Program-made: the position numbers and the translations under genes | Source: Raphanus sativus | Taxonomy: Eukaryota > Streptophyta > Magnoliopsida > Brassicales > Brassicaceae | Assembly: GCF_000801105.2 (NCBI RefSeq) | Contig: NW_026615338.1 | Span: 1-64,000, forward strand | DNA length: 64,000 nt | Direction of reading: 5' to 3' | The notes under the pieces: generated by a model | What the model saw: the letters and a program-made list of their open reading frames with translations, nothing else | The model's database searches: none | What the model was told of the DNA's origin: nothing | Shown: positions 20,963 through 32,700 of the stretch, piece by piece | Layout: the number at the start of each line of letters is the position of its first letter | Position numbering within the stretch: the stretch's first letter is position 1

Positions 20963-21417
20963 AACCAGGAGACTTGGTGACAATCCACTTGAGGAAAGAA
21001 AGGTTTCCTGAGGAAAGAAAGTCCAAACTCTTGCCAAGAACAGATGGACCATTTGAAGTACTGGAGAAGATCAATAACAATGCCTACAAGATCGATCTTC
21101 AAGGGAAGTATGCTATTAGTAATACTTTTAATGTTGCTGATCTAATTCCTTTTTGTGCTGATCATTTAGATTTGAGGACAAATCCTTTCAAAGGAGGAGG
21201 GGATGATGCAAACCTAGCTGAACAAGGAGCCAATGCGGAGCATGAGGAGCTGATTCAGCTGAGTGATACTGAAGAGGAGACAAGTGAGCTAGATGTTGCT
21301 GAAGAGGAGACAAGTAAAGCCCACGACAACCATGAACTCATAACCAAGTTAGGCCCGGTTACAAGATCACAAACCAGGAGATTGAAGAATGCAAATTTCG
21401 ATGTTGGTTTATTCTAA
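20963..21417 (+). pseudogene. G2 integrase C-terminus and LTR-encoded tail (out of frame)
   Basis: After the frameshift the IN C-terminal domain is readable in another frame (DGPFEVLEKINNNAYKID, NTFNVADLIPF). It runs through the purine tract (NPFKGGG) and on for 214 bp into the 3' LTR, with a tail containing GPVTRSQTRRLKNA, and stops at 21417. G1 and G3 have comparable LTR-encoded tails. Confidence 0.8.
21190..21203 (+). other. G2 polypurine tract
   Basis: AAAGGAGGAGGGGA abuts the LTR start TGATG and is translated in frame. Confidence 0.7.
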
Positions 21418-21923
21418 ACCAGAACCAACTTCGATGGAGAATCAAGTCAAGGAATTCTTCAATTACTCAGTCTTCGAGATTGCCTAGTTCTAAGTGTTTT
21501 CTTCTTAGTTTCACACAAGTCTTGTTGCAAGTTTCCACATTCTTTCTTTGTCATTGTTCTACATAAACCGTGAGAATCCAAAGTATGATTCATTCACTTT
21601 TTCAATAAAAATCTTTCCTTTGTTATTGTGAATCCTTTGTTCAGTTTCTGAACACTGTTTGCCTAGGAGTTGATTCTCTGCAAGGCTTTGGCTTTAGATC
21701 ATTGTTTGTGGGCGTAATACTCACGATCTCTAGCACATCTACACAAGTGTTTGATCTCTCCATCGATCTACACTGAAGTTCATCACCATATCTATCTCAA
21801 TCCATCAACCATCTCACCATCTTTCAAGGAGACAATACCATCCTTGTTCTAATCCGCAAAACACAACCCATATCACCCTCAGATCCATCCAAAAGGGAAA
21901 ACAAACCATCAAGGGTTTCATTA
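21204..21923 (+). repeat. G2 3' LTR
   Basis: 720 bp; differs from the 5' copy by one T near 21397, which changes the reading frame of the LTR-encoded tail. Right TSD gacaa at 21924-21928. Confidence 0.93.
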
Positions 21924-22577
21924 GACAAGCTTATCTATCTAACCATCACCAGACCTGATCTGTGCTTTGCTGTGAATCAAGTGAGCCAGCACATGGGATC
22001 TCCTAAGGTGCATCACTGGAACATGGTGGAAAGGATCTTAAGGTACTTAAGAGAGGCGCCTGGCCAAGGAGTATGGATGGCATGTAACAAGAGCACTGAA
22101 GTAGTTGGGTATTGTGATGCTGATTGGGCTGGAGACAGAGTTGATAGGAGATCAACCACTGGCTATTGTACCTTTATTGGAGGTAATCTGGTCACATGGA
22201 AGAGCAAGAAGCAGAAGGTGGTGTCATGCTCAAGTGCTGAGGCAGAATATAGATCAATGAGGAAGCTTACAAGTGAGCTGATATGGATCAAGGGACTGCT
22301 AAAAGACTTGGGGATCGAGATCAACACTCCAATGACTATGCATTGTGACAACCAGGCTGCAATACACATTGCATCCAACTCAGTCTTCCATGAGAGGACT
22401 AAGCATATAGAAGTGGACTGCCACAAAGTAAGACAAGCAGTGGAGCAGCTAGTGATCCTTCCATGTTACACTCGGAGTGAGGATCAACTGGCCGATATCT
22501 TCACCAAGGCAGCCAGCAGCAAGGTCTGTGAGTTCATTCATCCTAAGCTTGGACTCATAGACCTCACTTGTCACTGA
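21924..22577 (+). pseudogene. E RT end and RNase H segment
   Basis: Continues E after G2 with LIYLTITRPDLCFAVNQ, then RNase H (YCDADWAGD, SSAEAEY, HCDNQAAIH) and the C-terminal DQLADIFTKAA. It stops at 22577. No internal stop. One change from the family consensus at the junction (MVD for MVG) is visible. Confidence 0.9.
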
Positions 22578-22608
22578 TCCCCTTGCCTTGAAGTATTCTA
22601 CTCTTTTT

Positions 22609-22651
22609 CCTTTGCTTGGTTTTTATCCCAAGTGGTTTTTCCAAGTAAAGG
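22609..22651 (+). other. Conserved covarying hairpin (E copy)
   Basis: Arms 22609-22619 and 22641-22651 pair over 11 positions with one G-U, around a loop with TATCCCAAGTGG. It is followed by GGTTTTAATGAGGGA. Confidence 0.78.
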
Positions 22652-22703
22652 TTTTAATGAGGGAATGCTTCATGGTTTCCAAGCTTGATCAATCTCTATG
22701 GTC

Positions 22704-22718
22704 AAGCTTGAGGGGGAG
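22704..22718 (+). other. E polypurine tract
   Basis: AAGCTTGAGGGGGAG abuts the 3' LTR. Confidence 0.88.
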
Positions 22719-23316
22719 TGTTGACATGAAGCTAATAAGAGGTGTAATCATAGAAGAATAGAGAAGAAGAAGAAACTCAGGAAGCCCTTCCTAACTAGGA
22801 AGCCTTTCCAGATTAAGAAGAAGTCCTTCCTGAACAGGAAGCCCTTCCTAAATGGGAAGCCTGTCCAGATTAAGAAGAAGTCCTTCCTGAACAGGAAGCC
22901 TTTCCTAAGACAAGAAGAAGCGTGTATGATCATGGAAATAAGGAAGATATGAAGTAAGCACATGGGGAAATTGAAGTGGAGAAAACCGTTGATGTGAAGA
23001 CAAGGGAGAGAGACAAGTTGAACATTTAAAAACAATATAAGTCACATGCACTCCTAGCCGTTTGGAGCAGTCACTTTCTCGGATCAGACCATGGAGAAGA
23101 CCACCTTTGTTTACTATAATTCTTCTTGTCTTGTTTGTCCTGATTTCTCTATTTAACTATGTTGTATGCTTACCATTTTAATTAAGGAAAACGATTTCCT
23201 CACTTCTTTATACTTTGCGCATCTCTCTCTCTCTCTCTCTCGGATTCTGCTCATCTTTCTCTCTTTGATTCTTCAGTTCTAACCAATATTACTCTCTTAA
23301 TTCATACAAATTATCA
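22719..23316 (+). repeat. E 3' LTR
   Basis: 598 bp. Relative to the 5' LTR it has one CT unit fewer and one extra A near 23030. It carries the 57-bp tandem repeat. Right TSD gaagc at 23317-23321. Confidence 0.95.
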
Positions 23317-24849
23317 GAAGCTGTAGCTATAAAGGAGTGGAGAGAATCAGTGGCTGATGAGTCTGGAGCTATGATTAAAAATGAAACTTGGTATGAGAGT
23401 GAGCTACCTAAAGGGAAGAAGGCAGTGACAAGTAAATGGGTGTTCACAATCAAATTCTATCCAGATGGGAGAATAGAGAGGCGCAAGTCTAGGCTGGTGG
23501 CAAGGGGATTTACTCAGACATATGGTGAGGACTATGTGGAGACCTTTGCACCAGTGGCTAAGCTCCACACTATCAGGATTGTATTGTCTCTAGCTGTGAA
23601 TCTTGAGTGGGATTTGTGGCAAATGGATGTGAAGAATGCATTTCTTCAAGGAGAATTGGAAGATGAAGTGTATATGCATCCACCACCAGGTCTTGAACAT
23701 CTAGTCAAGAAGGGCAATGTGCTGAGGTTAAAGAAAGCCATCTATGGTCTTAAGCAATCTCCAAGGGCGTGGTACAATAAGCTGAGCACTACACTGAATG
23801 GGAGAGGATTCAGGAAGTCAGAGTTGGATCACACTCTCTTTACCTTAACCACTCCATCCGGGATTATTGTGTTGCTGGTCTATGTTGATGATATCATCAT
23901 CACAGGAAGTGATAAGGAAGGTATCAAGGCTACAAAGGAGTACCTTAAAGCAAGCTTTGAGATCAAAGACTTGGGAGAAATGAAATACTTCCTTGGGATT
24001 GAGATATGCAGATCAAAGGAAGGGTTGTTTCTGTCTCAAAGGAAGTATGTGATTGATCTCTTGAAAGAAGCTGATGCATATGGTGGAAAGACAGCTAAGA
24101 TGCCAATGGAGGATGGTTATAAGGTTCCACGTGAGGGGGAGATTGAAGATAGCAAGCCATTTCATGATCCTAAGCTATACAGGAAGATGGTGGGGAAACT
24201 GATCTACCTTACCATCACAAGACCTGATGTGTGCTTTGCGGTGAATCAAGTGAGTCAGCACATGCAAGTTCCTAAGGAGCATCACTGGAGAATGGTGGAA
24301 AGGATCTTGATGTATCTGAATGGAACAACTGGTCTTGGAGTTTGGATGGGATGTAACAAGAGTACTGAGGTTGTAGGCTATTGTGATGCGGATTGGGCTG
24401 GAGACCGAGCAGACAGAAGATCAACAACTGGTTATTGTACATTCATTGGAGGTAACCTTGTCACATGGAAGAGCAAGAAGCAGAAGGTAGTTTCTTGCTC
24501 TAGTGCTGAGGCTGAGTATAGAGCTATGCTTAAGCTCACTAACGAGCTAGTATGGATCAAGGGGATCCTGAAGCATTTGGAGATTGAGCAAGCAACCCCA
24601 ATGGTGATGCACTGCGATAATCAAGCAGCCATCCATATAGCCTCTAACTCAGTGTTCCATGAAAGAACCAAGCACATTGAGGTGGATTGTCACAAGGTGA
24701 GACAGATGATGATACTTGGGGTGATTCTGCCGTGTTACACTAGGAGTGAGGATCAGTTGGCTGATGTGTTTACAAAGGCAGCAAGGCAAAAGACAATGGA
24801 GTCCATTCATATCAGATTGGGGCTCATTGATCTTTCGCCTAAGCACTAG
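23317..24849 (+). pseudogene. B RT-RNase H segment (second half of pol)
   Basis: Continues B after E: EWRESVADESGAM, RT TRLVARGF-like, MDVKNAFLQG, YGLKQSPRAW and YVDDIIITG, then RNase H YCDADWAGD, SSAEAEY and DQLADVFTKAA. It stops at 24849. Free of stops, so Pol of B was intact before E landed. Confidence 0.9.
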
Positions 24850-24886
24850 TTTATACACTCTCCTGATCATGTGATCTCTACTCTTT

Positions 24887-24927
24887 CCTCATTAAGGTTT
24901 TGTCCCAATGGGTTTTCTTTAATGAGG
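24887..24927 (+). other. Conserved covarying hairpin (B copy)
   Basis: CCTCATTAAGG (24887-24897) and CTTTAATGAGG (24917-24927) pair at all 11 positions, with one G-U. The 19-nt loop has GTCCCAATGGG. The arm sequence is quite unlike that of E or F. Confidence 0.8.
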
Positions 24928-24981
24928 TTTTAACGAGGGAGATCTCATGGTCCTTCCAATCTTAACTTGTTTCACATGGTT

Positions 24982-24996
24982 AAGCTTGAGGGGGAG
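24982..24996 (+). other. B polypurine tract
   Basis: AAGCTTGAGGGGGAG abuts the 3' LTR. Confidence 0.88.
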
Positions 24997-25564
24997 TGTT
25001 AAAATGAGGTGATAATATTGAGGAGAAGCTAAGGGTGAGATCACAAGAGTAAAAGAAGAGGTTGAGGAAGTTGGTGTAATAGTAAATAGTGAAATACACT
25101 CTTCACTATTTACTATTTACTATCCAGAAGTTACTATGCAAGGTGTGAGAGTTACTTGTGAAGCAAGGAAGTGGAAATGTATGAAGCAAGGAAGAGGGAA
25201 GAGAGGAGGCGCGGATGGTTTGAAATGGACACTGTAGGTGACCGTTGAAGAGGATAAGAAACCTTATCTATTGCTACAGCAACCAGACCAGGCTGGCAAG
25301 TCAAGACACACTCCTCCTTTTGACCAGCACATGTGGTTAACCTCAGCCATTCATTTCCCTTTGTTCACATGCGTGCATAGTGCTTTTACAACCCTAGCTG
25401 CGCAACTCTCTCTCTATATATACTCTTGTAATCACAACTTTGAGACTAATGAGAAATGTGCCTCCCAAATAGTAATTTCTGGTTTCTTCATTCTTAATCT
25501 CTTAGATCTTTGATTCACAAACTCTCTCAATCTCTTAAAACTCTTTCTAATCTCTAAAATATCA
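24997..25564 (+). repeat. B 3' LTR
   Basis: 568 bp, same as 2647-3214 by eye. TATA-like TATATATA at 25415-25422. Right TSD ctctc at 25565-25569. Confidence 0.95.
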
Positions 25565-25571
25565 CTCTCTT

Positions 25572-25606
25572 GCTCTTGAGACCTTAATTTCTTTTTCACT
25601 TCCGCA
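25572..25606 (+). other. A leader module, right part (GCTCT arm and TTCCGCA box)
   Basis: GCTCT at 25572-25576 would pair with AGAGC at 2638-2642 if B were absent. TTCCGCA lies at 25600-25606. B sits in the loop of this hairpin. Confidence 0.55.
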
Positions 25607-25694
25607 TAATCTCTGTTCTTATCTTTCCCTTTTTAGCAAAATTTCTTTGTGTTCTTGAGGTGTTCTTCATTTATCACTCCAGAATTTGCCAAAA

Positions 25695-27429
25695 ATGGAA
25701 AAGTCATCCAAAGTCTCCATTCCGGTTACACTCACTGGTGTAAACTATCTCTTGTGGTCTAGGCTTGTTAAAACAGCCTTGGGAGGAAGAGGTCTCTGTT
25801 CTCACATAACAGAAGACAAGCCCTCTAAAGAAACTGTCCAAGGAGGGGACAGTACTGAAGTTGTGGTTGCTACCGAAGACAAGTGGGATCAGGAGGATCT
25901 CTTGGTGCTGTCTATCATCCAAAGCAGCCTTGACGCACCAATCTTGGAAGCTTACTCTTACTGTGAGACTCCCAAAGAGTTGTGGAACACTCTTCAGAAG
26001 GTGTATGGCAACATATCAAACTTGAGTAGAGTGTTTGAGGTCAAGAGGGCCATTAGCTCACTCCACCAAGAAGACATGGATTTCAACCAGCATTTCGGCA
26101 AGTTCCGAGCCTTGTGGGCTGAGTTGGAGATGCTGAGGCCATGTACTGTGGACCCTAGCATACTTAAAGACCGGAGAGAAGAAGACAAGGTGTTTGCCTT
26201 ACTCCTCACCATGAACCCCGGTTACAATGACCTCATTAAACACTTGCTGAGGGCCGAGAAGCTACCAACCTTGGAAGAAGTATGCTCTCAAATCCAGAAG
26301 GAACAAGGGTCGGTTGGACTCTTTGGAGGCAAAGGAGAGCTTGTGTTGGTGAACCAAGCTGAAGGCACAGCAAACAAGGGGCAGTACAAGCCGGAGGACA
26401 AGAAAGTGTGGGTTTGTGACCATTGCAAGAAGAAAGGGCATGGCAAGGACAAGTGCTGGATTCTCCACCCTCACCTCAAGCCAATGAAGTTCAGGACTCC
26501 TCTCAATGATGCAAGAGCCAACTACTCTGGTGAGATGGGTGAACCAAGCACTCCAAACCCCACACGAGCCATTTCAAACACCAATCCAGCTGGTGAAGGC
26601 AAAGCGCTTGTATCAAGCAACTCCAGTACCTTGAGAATCACTCCTGATGATACCATCAAGAGATCTGACATTGAGGCTCTCATCAGGGCCCTCAAGGACC
26701 ACTCTGGTAACACCTTTGGTACCTCTTTACATGCTACTAATATTGACTATTCCTTGAATGCGATTACTAGCTCTAAAATGAACAAACCTTTAGTGATTGA
26801 TTCAGGGGCTAGTCATCATATGATAAGTGATCTAGGGTTGATTAAAAATATTGTTCCTGCCCTAGGAAATGTTTGTGTAGCTAATGGAGAGTTGGTTCCA
26901 ATTAAAGGGGTGGGTGATCTTAGGATATTTGAAAAAGACTCTAAAGCCTTTTATATGCCTAGTTTCACTTCCAACTTGTTATCAGTAAAAAGGGTTGCCA
27001 CTGATTTAAATTGCCATGTTACCTTCACTCCTAATGATGTTTTGTTTCAGGATATTGAAACTAGTAGGTTGCTTGGCAAAGGTGTAACCAAGGGAGACTT
27101 GTACTTGCTTGAAGACACTAAGCTTGCTTCCGATTTATCTCTTGCTTTAAATTCATGTTTTAATTTCCCTAAAGATGTAATGTGGCATGCTAGATTAGGT
27201 CATCCTCACTCTCGTGCCTTGAACATCATGTTGCCTAGTATTTCTTTTCAAAAAGATTGTGAAGCTTGTATCTTAGGAAAACATTGTAAAACTGTGTTTC
27301 CTAAATCGAGTACTATCTATGAATGTGCCTTTGATTTAATTCACTCTGATGTTTGGACTGCACCATGCGCATCTAGGGAGTTTCATAAATACTTTGTGAC
27401 ATTCATAGATGAGAAAACCAAGTATACTT
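25695..27429 (+). pseudogene. A Gag-protease-integrase segment
   Basis: Starts at the ATG giving MEKSSKVSIPVTLTGVNYLL; an in-frame TTG nine bases earlier is not needed. Gag core about 8-225, CCHC knuckle CDHCKKKGHGKDKC near 241, PR IDSGASHHM near 368, IN zinc-binding HARLGHPH to CEACILGKHC near 495-530, first IN Asp HSDVWTA near 550. It ends at EKTKYT, where C interrupts the frame. Intact apart from insertions. Confidence 0.9.
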
Positions 27430-28180
27430 TGTGAGAATTAACACAACAGAGTGTGAGAATGAAATAGAGACAGAGTATGGTCGGATTTAGTGAGAAGAGA
27501 ATGAAGAAAGTATGTGAGAATGAAAGAGAATGCAGTGAAGAGAATAAGTAAGTTTTAAGAGAATTCTTGAGAGATTGCTTGAGAGATTTAGTAACCAGAG
27601 ATTATAAGAGATAGAACTGAGTATATTGAAGTGAGAGAGCACCTCTCCTTGAGATACAATTCGTCACACAAGGGCTATATATAGCCAAGATACATCCAGA
27701 AACCCTAGCTAATAGATAAACAATATCTTAGGGTTTACTTAAACTAATATTATCTTAGACAGAATTAAACAATCATTATAGTGGGGAAATCTGAATCAGA
27801 GCAGGCTGGAGAGAGAGAGTGTGGCACGTCCAGAATGGGTGAAAGTGACCTGACCCAACAGCTCTTTGGCTAAGGTAACATGTGATCTCCTTTTGAATTC
27901 AAACTAGATGCTTGGCGCCAATACTGTCTAACACTCTGAAGTATTGTCGACAGGAACTCCCTGACTTTGCACCATCTTGATCATTGCCCTGATAATGCAC
28001 ATTCTTGATCTTGATACTGATCTTGCACATTTCCCTCTTGGTGATTCAGAGCATGATCCGGATACTGTTTGATTCATGATCTTCCTTGCGCATACTTTGG
28101 GCATTATTTCTTTTGCACCAACTTTGCACAAGTCGTCTTGATCACTCTCAGCTACTGCTTCTTCCTTCTTCATTCCAACA
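27430..28180 (-). repeat. C 3' LTR
   Basis: 751 bp, TGTGAGAATT to CATTCCAACA on the plus strand. A palindromic TATA region lies at 27673-27686. Confidence 0.95.
27673..27686 (-). promoter_or_regulatory. Palindromic TATA box of C LTR
   Basis: GGCTATATATAGCC, a perfect 14-bp palindrome with TATATATA at its centre. Copy at 37795-37808 in the 5' LTR. Confidence 0.55.
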
Positions 28181-28195
28181 CTCCCCCTCAAGCTT
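28181..28195 (-). other. C polypurine tract
   Basis: Minus strand AAGCTTGAGGGGGAG next to the LTR. Confidence 0.85.
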
Positions 28196-29064
28196 GACCA
28201 TAGGAGATCCTTGGGCAAGCTTGGAACTATGAAGAAGCTCCCTCATTAAAAACCTTGCAAAGAAAACCTCATGGGATAAAACTTTGCAAGGGAAAAAGAG
28301 TAGAGTTCAACACAGCTTGGGGATTGGCCAGTGAGTCTAAGGAACTCAGATAACTCATGGTGGAGTCCTTAGACTCTGGATCATGGCCTGACTTGTGCTG
28401 CAAGGATGAACTCCATAACTTGCACACACCAACATCTCGGAACTCTTCTTTAGGCCGGTTGTGTCTCCCCCTCTCTTCTGACTACTCGCCATCTTGAAAG
28501 GGCTTAGGGACCACCAGCTTCTACTTCAGAGAGCTCCACTAAGGTACCTGATACATTATCCCAAAGGTGCATCAGTTCTTAAGGCAAAGCATCCAATCAC
28601 AACAAGCTCAATAACATTTCAAGTGTAAGAACAATCATAAATGTATTGAGATGAGTTTAAGGCACTTCCCTTTCATCAGTATGGTGGGGAGTGAATTCCA
28701 CTTGAATCCCCACTTGGTAAGGACACAATCCGGATCATGGAAGCTCAATCTCATGCTTGGAACTGAGAAATGGAAGGACCAAGCTCGTATGGAAGGCATA
28801 TGTTCTCTAGATGGCTTCTTTGATCCGGTTGGTAGTTTCAAATTGTTCCTCTTGAACACTTCTTATTTCACAGCTTGTCTCCCCCTTGCTTCTAGCTTCT
28901 TGCCTTCTTCTTGGTTGAGATCAAGCCAACATGTCTTTGAGATGATAATGAGGAGTGTTTACCCTCCTGGCTTTCACTTGAATCCCCCACTTCAATCCCT
29001 TTCTGAATGGCCTTGCAAGGCACTTGTAATACAGACTTTGTAGGGCCAATTGCTTCACCATCAA
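28196..29064 (-). other. C internal non-coding region, left part
   Basis: Contains the conserved hairpin (28253-28291), then no credible reading frame. Two diverged copies of a phrase like TCTCCCCCT..CTTCT..CTTCTTGCC lie near 28465 and 28878, and phrases like CACTTGAATCCCCAC near 28700 and 28975. This suggests diverged repeats about 400 bp long; a third copy lies past D near 34830. D is inserted at 29065 (TSD atcaa). Confidence 0.6.
28253..28291 (-). other. Conserved covarying hairpin (C copy)
   Basis: Perfect 10-bp arms (CCTTGCAAAG / CTTTGCAAGG) around a 19-nt loop with the TCCCATGAGG core. Kept although C has lost all of pol. Confidence 0.8.
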
Positions 29065-29602
29065 TGTTAGATTATGAGAATTAAGAGAGTACTTAAGAGA
29101 GTTTATGTGAATCAGATGATGAACATTGAGAGAGAGATGGCGAGAATAGAGAGAGAGAGTGACAAAGAGAATTTGAGGAAATGTTTTCCTTGCTTTAATT
29201 GATTCATGTGACAATGTATATAAAGAGAAACAAATCTCAAAGATAATAATAAACAAAGGATTGTACTAAACTAATAAACAACTCTGTCTTGGACTGTTGT
29301 AGCACAGATCTCTCAGATGATAGTGACTGATCCCAAACGGCAGGAAGGACCACAAAGACTTTGCAGCTTGATTTCCAACGGCTCCTTTCTTTTCTTTGGC
29401 GACCTGATCACTTCTCTTTGACAACATCAGGCTCTCTTATAATTTAAATACTCCCCTTTCCCTCTCTTGCACTCCAAGCTAGGTTAAGTGGTTTGAACAG
29501 ACTTGTACTTCAAGTTAGATTAATCCTTTGCGCCATCTTGTATATATTTGCTTCATCTTCTCATTAATCACACCAGCTGCTCTTTATTTCTTCATGTCAA
29601 CA
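29065..29602 (-). repeat. D 3' LTR
   Basis: 538 bp, TGTTAGATTA to TCATGTCAACA on the plus strand. Confidence 0.95.
29217..29224 (-). promoter_or_regulatory. TATA box of D LTR
   Basis: TTTATATA on the minus strand. The 5' LTR, which would drive transcription, has it at 34402-34409. Confidence 0.5.
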
Positions 29603-29617
29603 CTCCCCCTCAAGCTT
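29603..29617 (-). other. D polypurine tract
   Basis: Minus strand AAGCTTGAGGGGGAG next to the LTR. Confidence 0.88.
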
Positions 29618-29669
29618 GACCATAGTGATTGGTTAAGCTTGGAAACCATGAAGCATTCCCTCATTAAAA

Positions 29670-29712
29670 CCTTTACTTGGAAAAACCACTTGGGATAAAA
29701 ACCAAGCAAAGG
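29670..29712 (-). other. Conserved covarying hairpin (D copy)
   Basis: Arms 29670-29680 and 29702-29712 pair at 11 positions with one G-U in the minus-strand RNA; same arms as E. Confidence 0.78.
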
Positions 29713-29743
29713 AAAAAGAGTAGAACACTTCATGGCAAGAGGA

Positions 29744-32700
29744 TTAGTGACAAGAGAGGTCTATGAGTCCAAGCTTAGGATGAATGAACTCACAAACCTT
29801 GCTGCTGGCTGCCTTGGTAAAGATATCAGCTAGTTGATCTTCACTTCTAGTGTAGCATGGTAGAATCACTTGCTGCTCCACTGCTTGTCTCACCTTGTGG
29901 CAGTCCACTTCTATGTGTTTTGTTCTTTCATGGAAGACTGAATTGGATGCAATGTGTATTGCAGCCTGGTTATCACAATGCATAGTCATTGGTGTGTTGA
30001 TCTCGATCCCCAAGTCTCTCAACAGCCCCTTGATCCATATAAGCTCACTTGTGAGCTTTCTCATTGACCTATACTCTGCCTCAGCACTTGAACAAGACAC
30101 CACTTTCTGCTTCTTGCTCTTCCATGTGACCAGGTTCCCTCCAATGAATGTGCAATAGCCTGTGGTTGATCTCCTATCAACTCTGTCTCCAGCCCAATCA
30201 GCATCACAGTAGCCAACAACCTCAGTACTCTTGTTACATGCCATCCACACTCCTTGACCAGGCGCCTCTCTTAGGTACCTTAAGATCCTCTCCACCATGT
30301 TCCAATGATGCACCTTAGGAGCTCCCATGTGTTGGCTTACTTGGTTCACAGCAAAGCACACATCAGGTCTGGTGATTGTTAGATAGATAAGCTTGCCCAC
30401 CATTCTTCTATACTTCTTGATATCATCAAATGGAGTAGATTCATACTCCCCCTCTCTCAGCACCTTGTAGCCTTCTTCCAATGGAGTCTTGGCTTTTCTG
30501 CTCCCAAGGTTTCCTGCCTCATTTAAAATATCAAGTGTGTACTTCCTTTGAGATAAAAATAACCCCTCTTTAGAGCGGCAGATTTCAATCCCAAGGAAGT
30601 ACTTTAACTCTCCCAAATCTTTGATATCAAAAGCATGTTTAAGGAAAGTTTTAGTTGAGAGAATACCTTCCTTGTTGCTACCAGTGATGATAATGTCATC
30701 CACATAGACTAGGATAACCACAATACCTTCCTTGCTAGTTAGAGTGAAGAGAGTGTGATCAGCTTCTGATTTTACAAAGCCTCTCCCATTGAGTGTAGTG
30801 CTTAACTTATGATACCAGGCCCTTGGAGATTGCTTCAAGCCATAGATTGCCTTCCTTAATCTGAGAACATTTCCTGGTTTTACCATGTTCTCAAGACCAG
30901 GAGGTGGCCTCATGTAGACTTCATCCTCCAATTCTCCTTGAAGAAAGGCATTCTTCACATCCATCTGCCATAAATCCCACTCAAGGTTGACAGCAAGAGA
31001 CAAGACAATCCTTATGGTGTGCAACTTAGCCACTGGTGCAAATGTGTCTAAATAATCTTCACCATACACTTGAGTATATCCCCTTGCAACCAGCCTTGTC
31101 TTTCTCCTTTCTGGCTTTCCATTTGCCCCATATTTTATGGTAAAGAGGAGCCTGCTTGTCACTGCTTTCTTGCCTTTAGGGAGTTCAGTTTCAAACCATG
31201 TACCATTCTTATCCATGGCGCCCATCTCATCACCCACAGATGCATTCCATTCTTTGTGTTGCATAGCTTCTTCATATGTTCTTGGAATATATTCCTGATC
31301 CAGCTCACTCATAAAGACTTGATGCTCTTCTGGATATTGAGCAAGAGAACAGGTTGCACTGATTGGATGAGCTACAGCTTCAGCATTGAAGTAGACTCTT
31401 GTATTGTTCCAGTTTGAGGCTGGCTTCCTGATCCTTGTACTTCTTCTCAAAGGTGCACTGGTCTGCTCAGATTCATTTCCAGTGCTTGGCGCCTCCTCTT
31501 GAGTATCAACAGCTGGTTCAGAGTATCTCTCATCTTGATCATGAGCCATTGAGTTTTCTTGATCTTGCGCAGGATGCTCAACACTTTCACTGCCCCCCTC
31601 ATGATCAGGATGAGTAACTTCAATATTATCAGCACCAATAGATGGTGCACTCGCTGGAATTGCTTCCACCCTAGGTAGAGAAGGCATACTGACTCCCAGG
31701 CTCTCCATTACTCTCCTAAGGTTGTCTGCTCTATCCGAGGCTGATTGAGAAAGATCTTTGAGCTCATCCCAACTCTTTCCATCATAATAGCCTCTGGATT
31801 CTACAAACTTCACATCCCTTGATATCAAGACTCTCCTAGTCTCTGGTACAAAGCATTTGTAGCCTTTTTGATGAGGAGAATAGCCAATAAAAACTGCTTT
31901 GGTGCTTCTGGCCGACAGCTTATCTCTTTGTTCTCCTGGTATCAAAACAAAACAAAGACACCCAAACACACGCATATGTTCTATAGATGGTCTAGTTTTG
32001 TTCAGTACCTGATAAGGAGATTGATCTTGAAGGATCCTGGTAGGAGTCCTATTGATTAAATAGCAAGCTGTAAGCACTGCATCTCCCCAATATCTTTTAG
32101 GCATACTGGTATGGAACATCATGCTCCTGGCCACCTCCATTAGATGTCTATTCTTCCTCTCAGCTACACCATTTTGTTGTGGAGTGTATGGGCAGCTAGT
32201 TTGATGGATCATCCCATATTTGGCCAAGTGTTGTTTAAATGCATTGCTTGTGTATTCTCCTCCATTATCTGATCTCAAAATTTTTATCTTGGCATTGAAA
32301 TGGTTAGATACATAATTTTGAAAATTTATGAAAGCTTCTAAGACTCTATCTTTAGATTGCATCAAAGTGATCCAAGTATATTTGGATTTTTCATCTATAA
32401 AAGTCACAAAATACTTATGATGCTCTCTAGATAAACATGGGGCAGTCCATACATCAGAATGAATCAAGTCAAAGCAATTTTCATAAATAGTACTTGATTT
32501 AGAGAAAACAGATTTGCAATGTTTGCCTAAGATACAGGCCTCACAATCACTTTTAAAGGAAATACTAGGCAACATGATGTTTAAGGCTCTAGAATGGGGA
32601 TGTCCTAATCTAGCATGCCACAGTACATCTTTAGGGAAATTAGAAATAGAATTTAAAGCATGGGATAAATCGGCAGCAAGCTCAGTATCTTCAAGCAAGT

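Larger units (their letters stand above)
15933..21923 (+). mobile_element. G2: Ty3/gypsy CRM-like element, defective
   Basis: The LTRs are 15933-16651 (719 bp) and 21204-21923 (720 bp, one extra T), with TSD gacaa (15928-15932 and 21924-21928). Order is Gag, PR, RT, RNase H, IN. It has an in-frame deletion across the RNase H/IN junction and a frameshift near 20868. The TSD puts the LTR end at ...CATTA, not the usual CA. Confidence 0.93.
6205..23316 (+). mobile_element. E: Ty1/copia element containing F and G2
   Basis: The LTRs are 6205-6803 and 22719-23316, with TSD gaagc (6200-6204 and 23317-23321). Its coding region is split into 6922-8741, 14005-15932 and 21924-22577 by F and G2. Each split closes in frame when the insert and one TSD copy are removed. 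The 599 and 598 bp LTRs differ by one CT unit and one A, so it is young. The coding region is close to that of element I. Confidence 0.95.
2647..25564 (+). mobile_element. B: Ty1/copia element with eroded gag, containing E
   Basis: The LTRs are 2647-3214 and 24997-25564 (568 bp each), with TSD ctctc (2642-2646 and 25565-25569). It landed 4 bp after the primer-binding site of A. It has a degenerate Gag, then an open PR-IN segment, then RT-RNase H after the E insertion. Its LTR pair looks identical, so it moved recently despite its damaged Gag. Confidence 0.95.
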
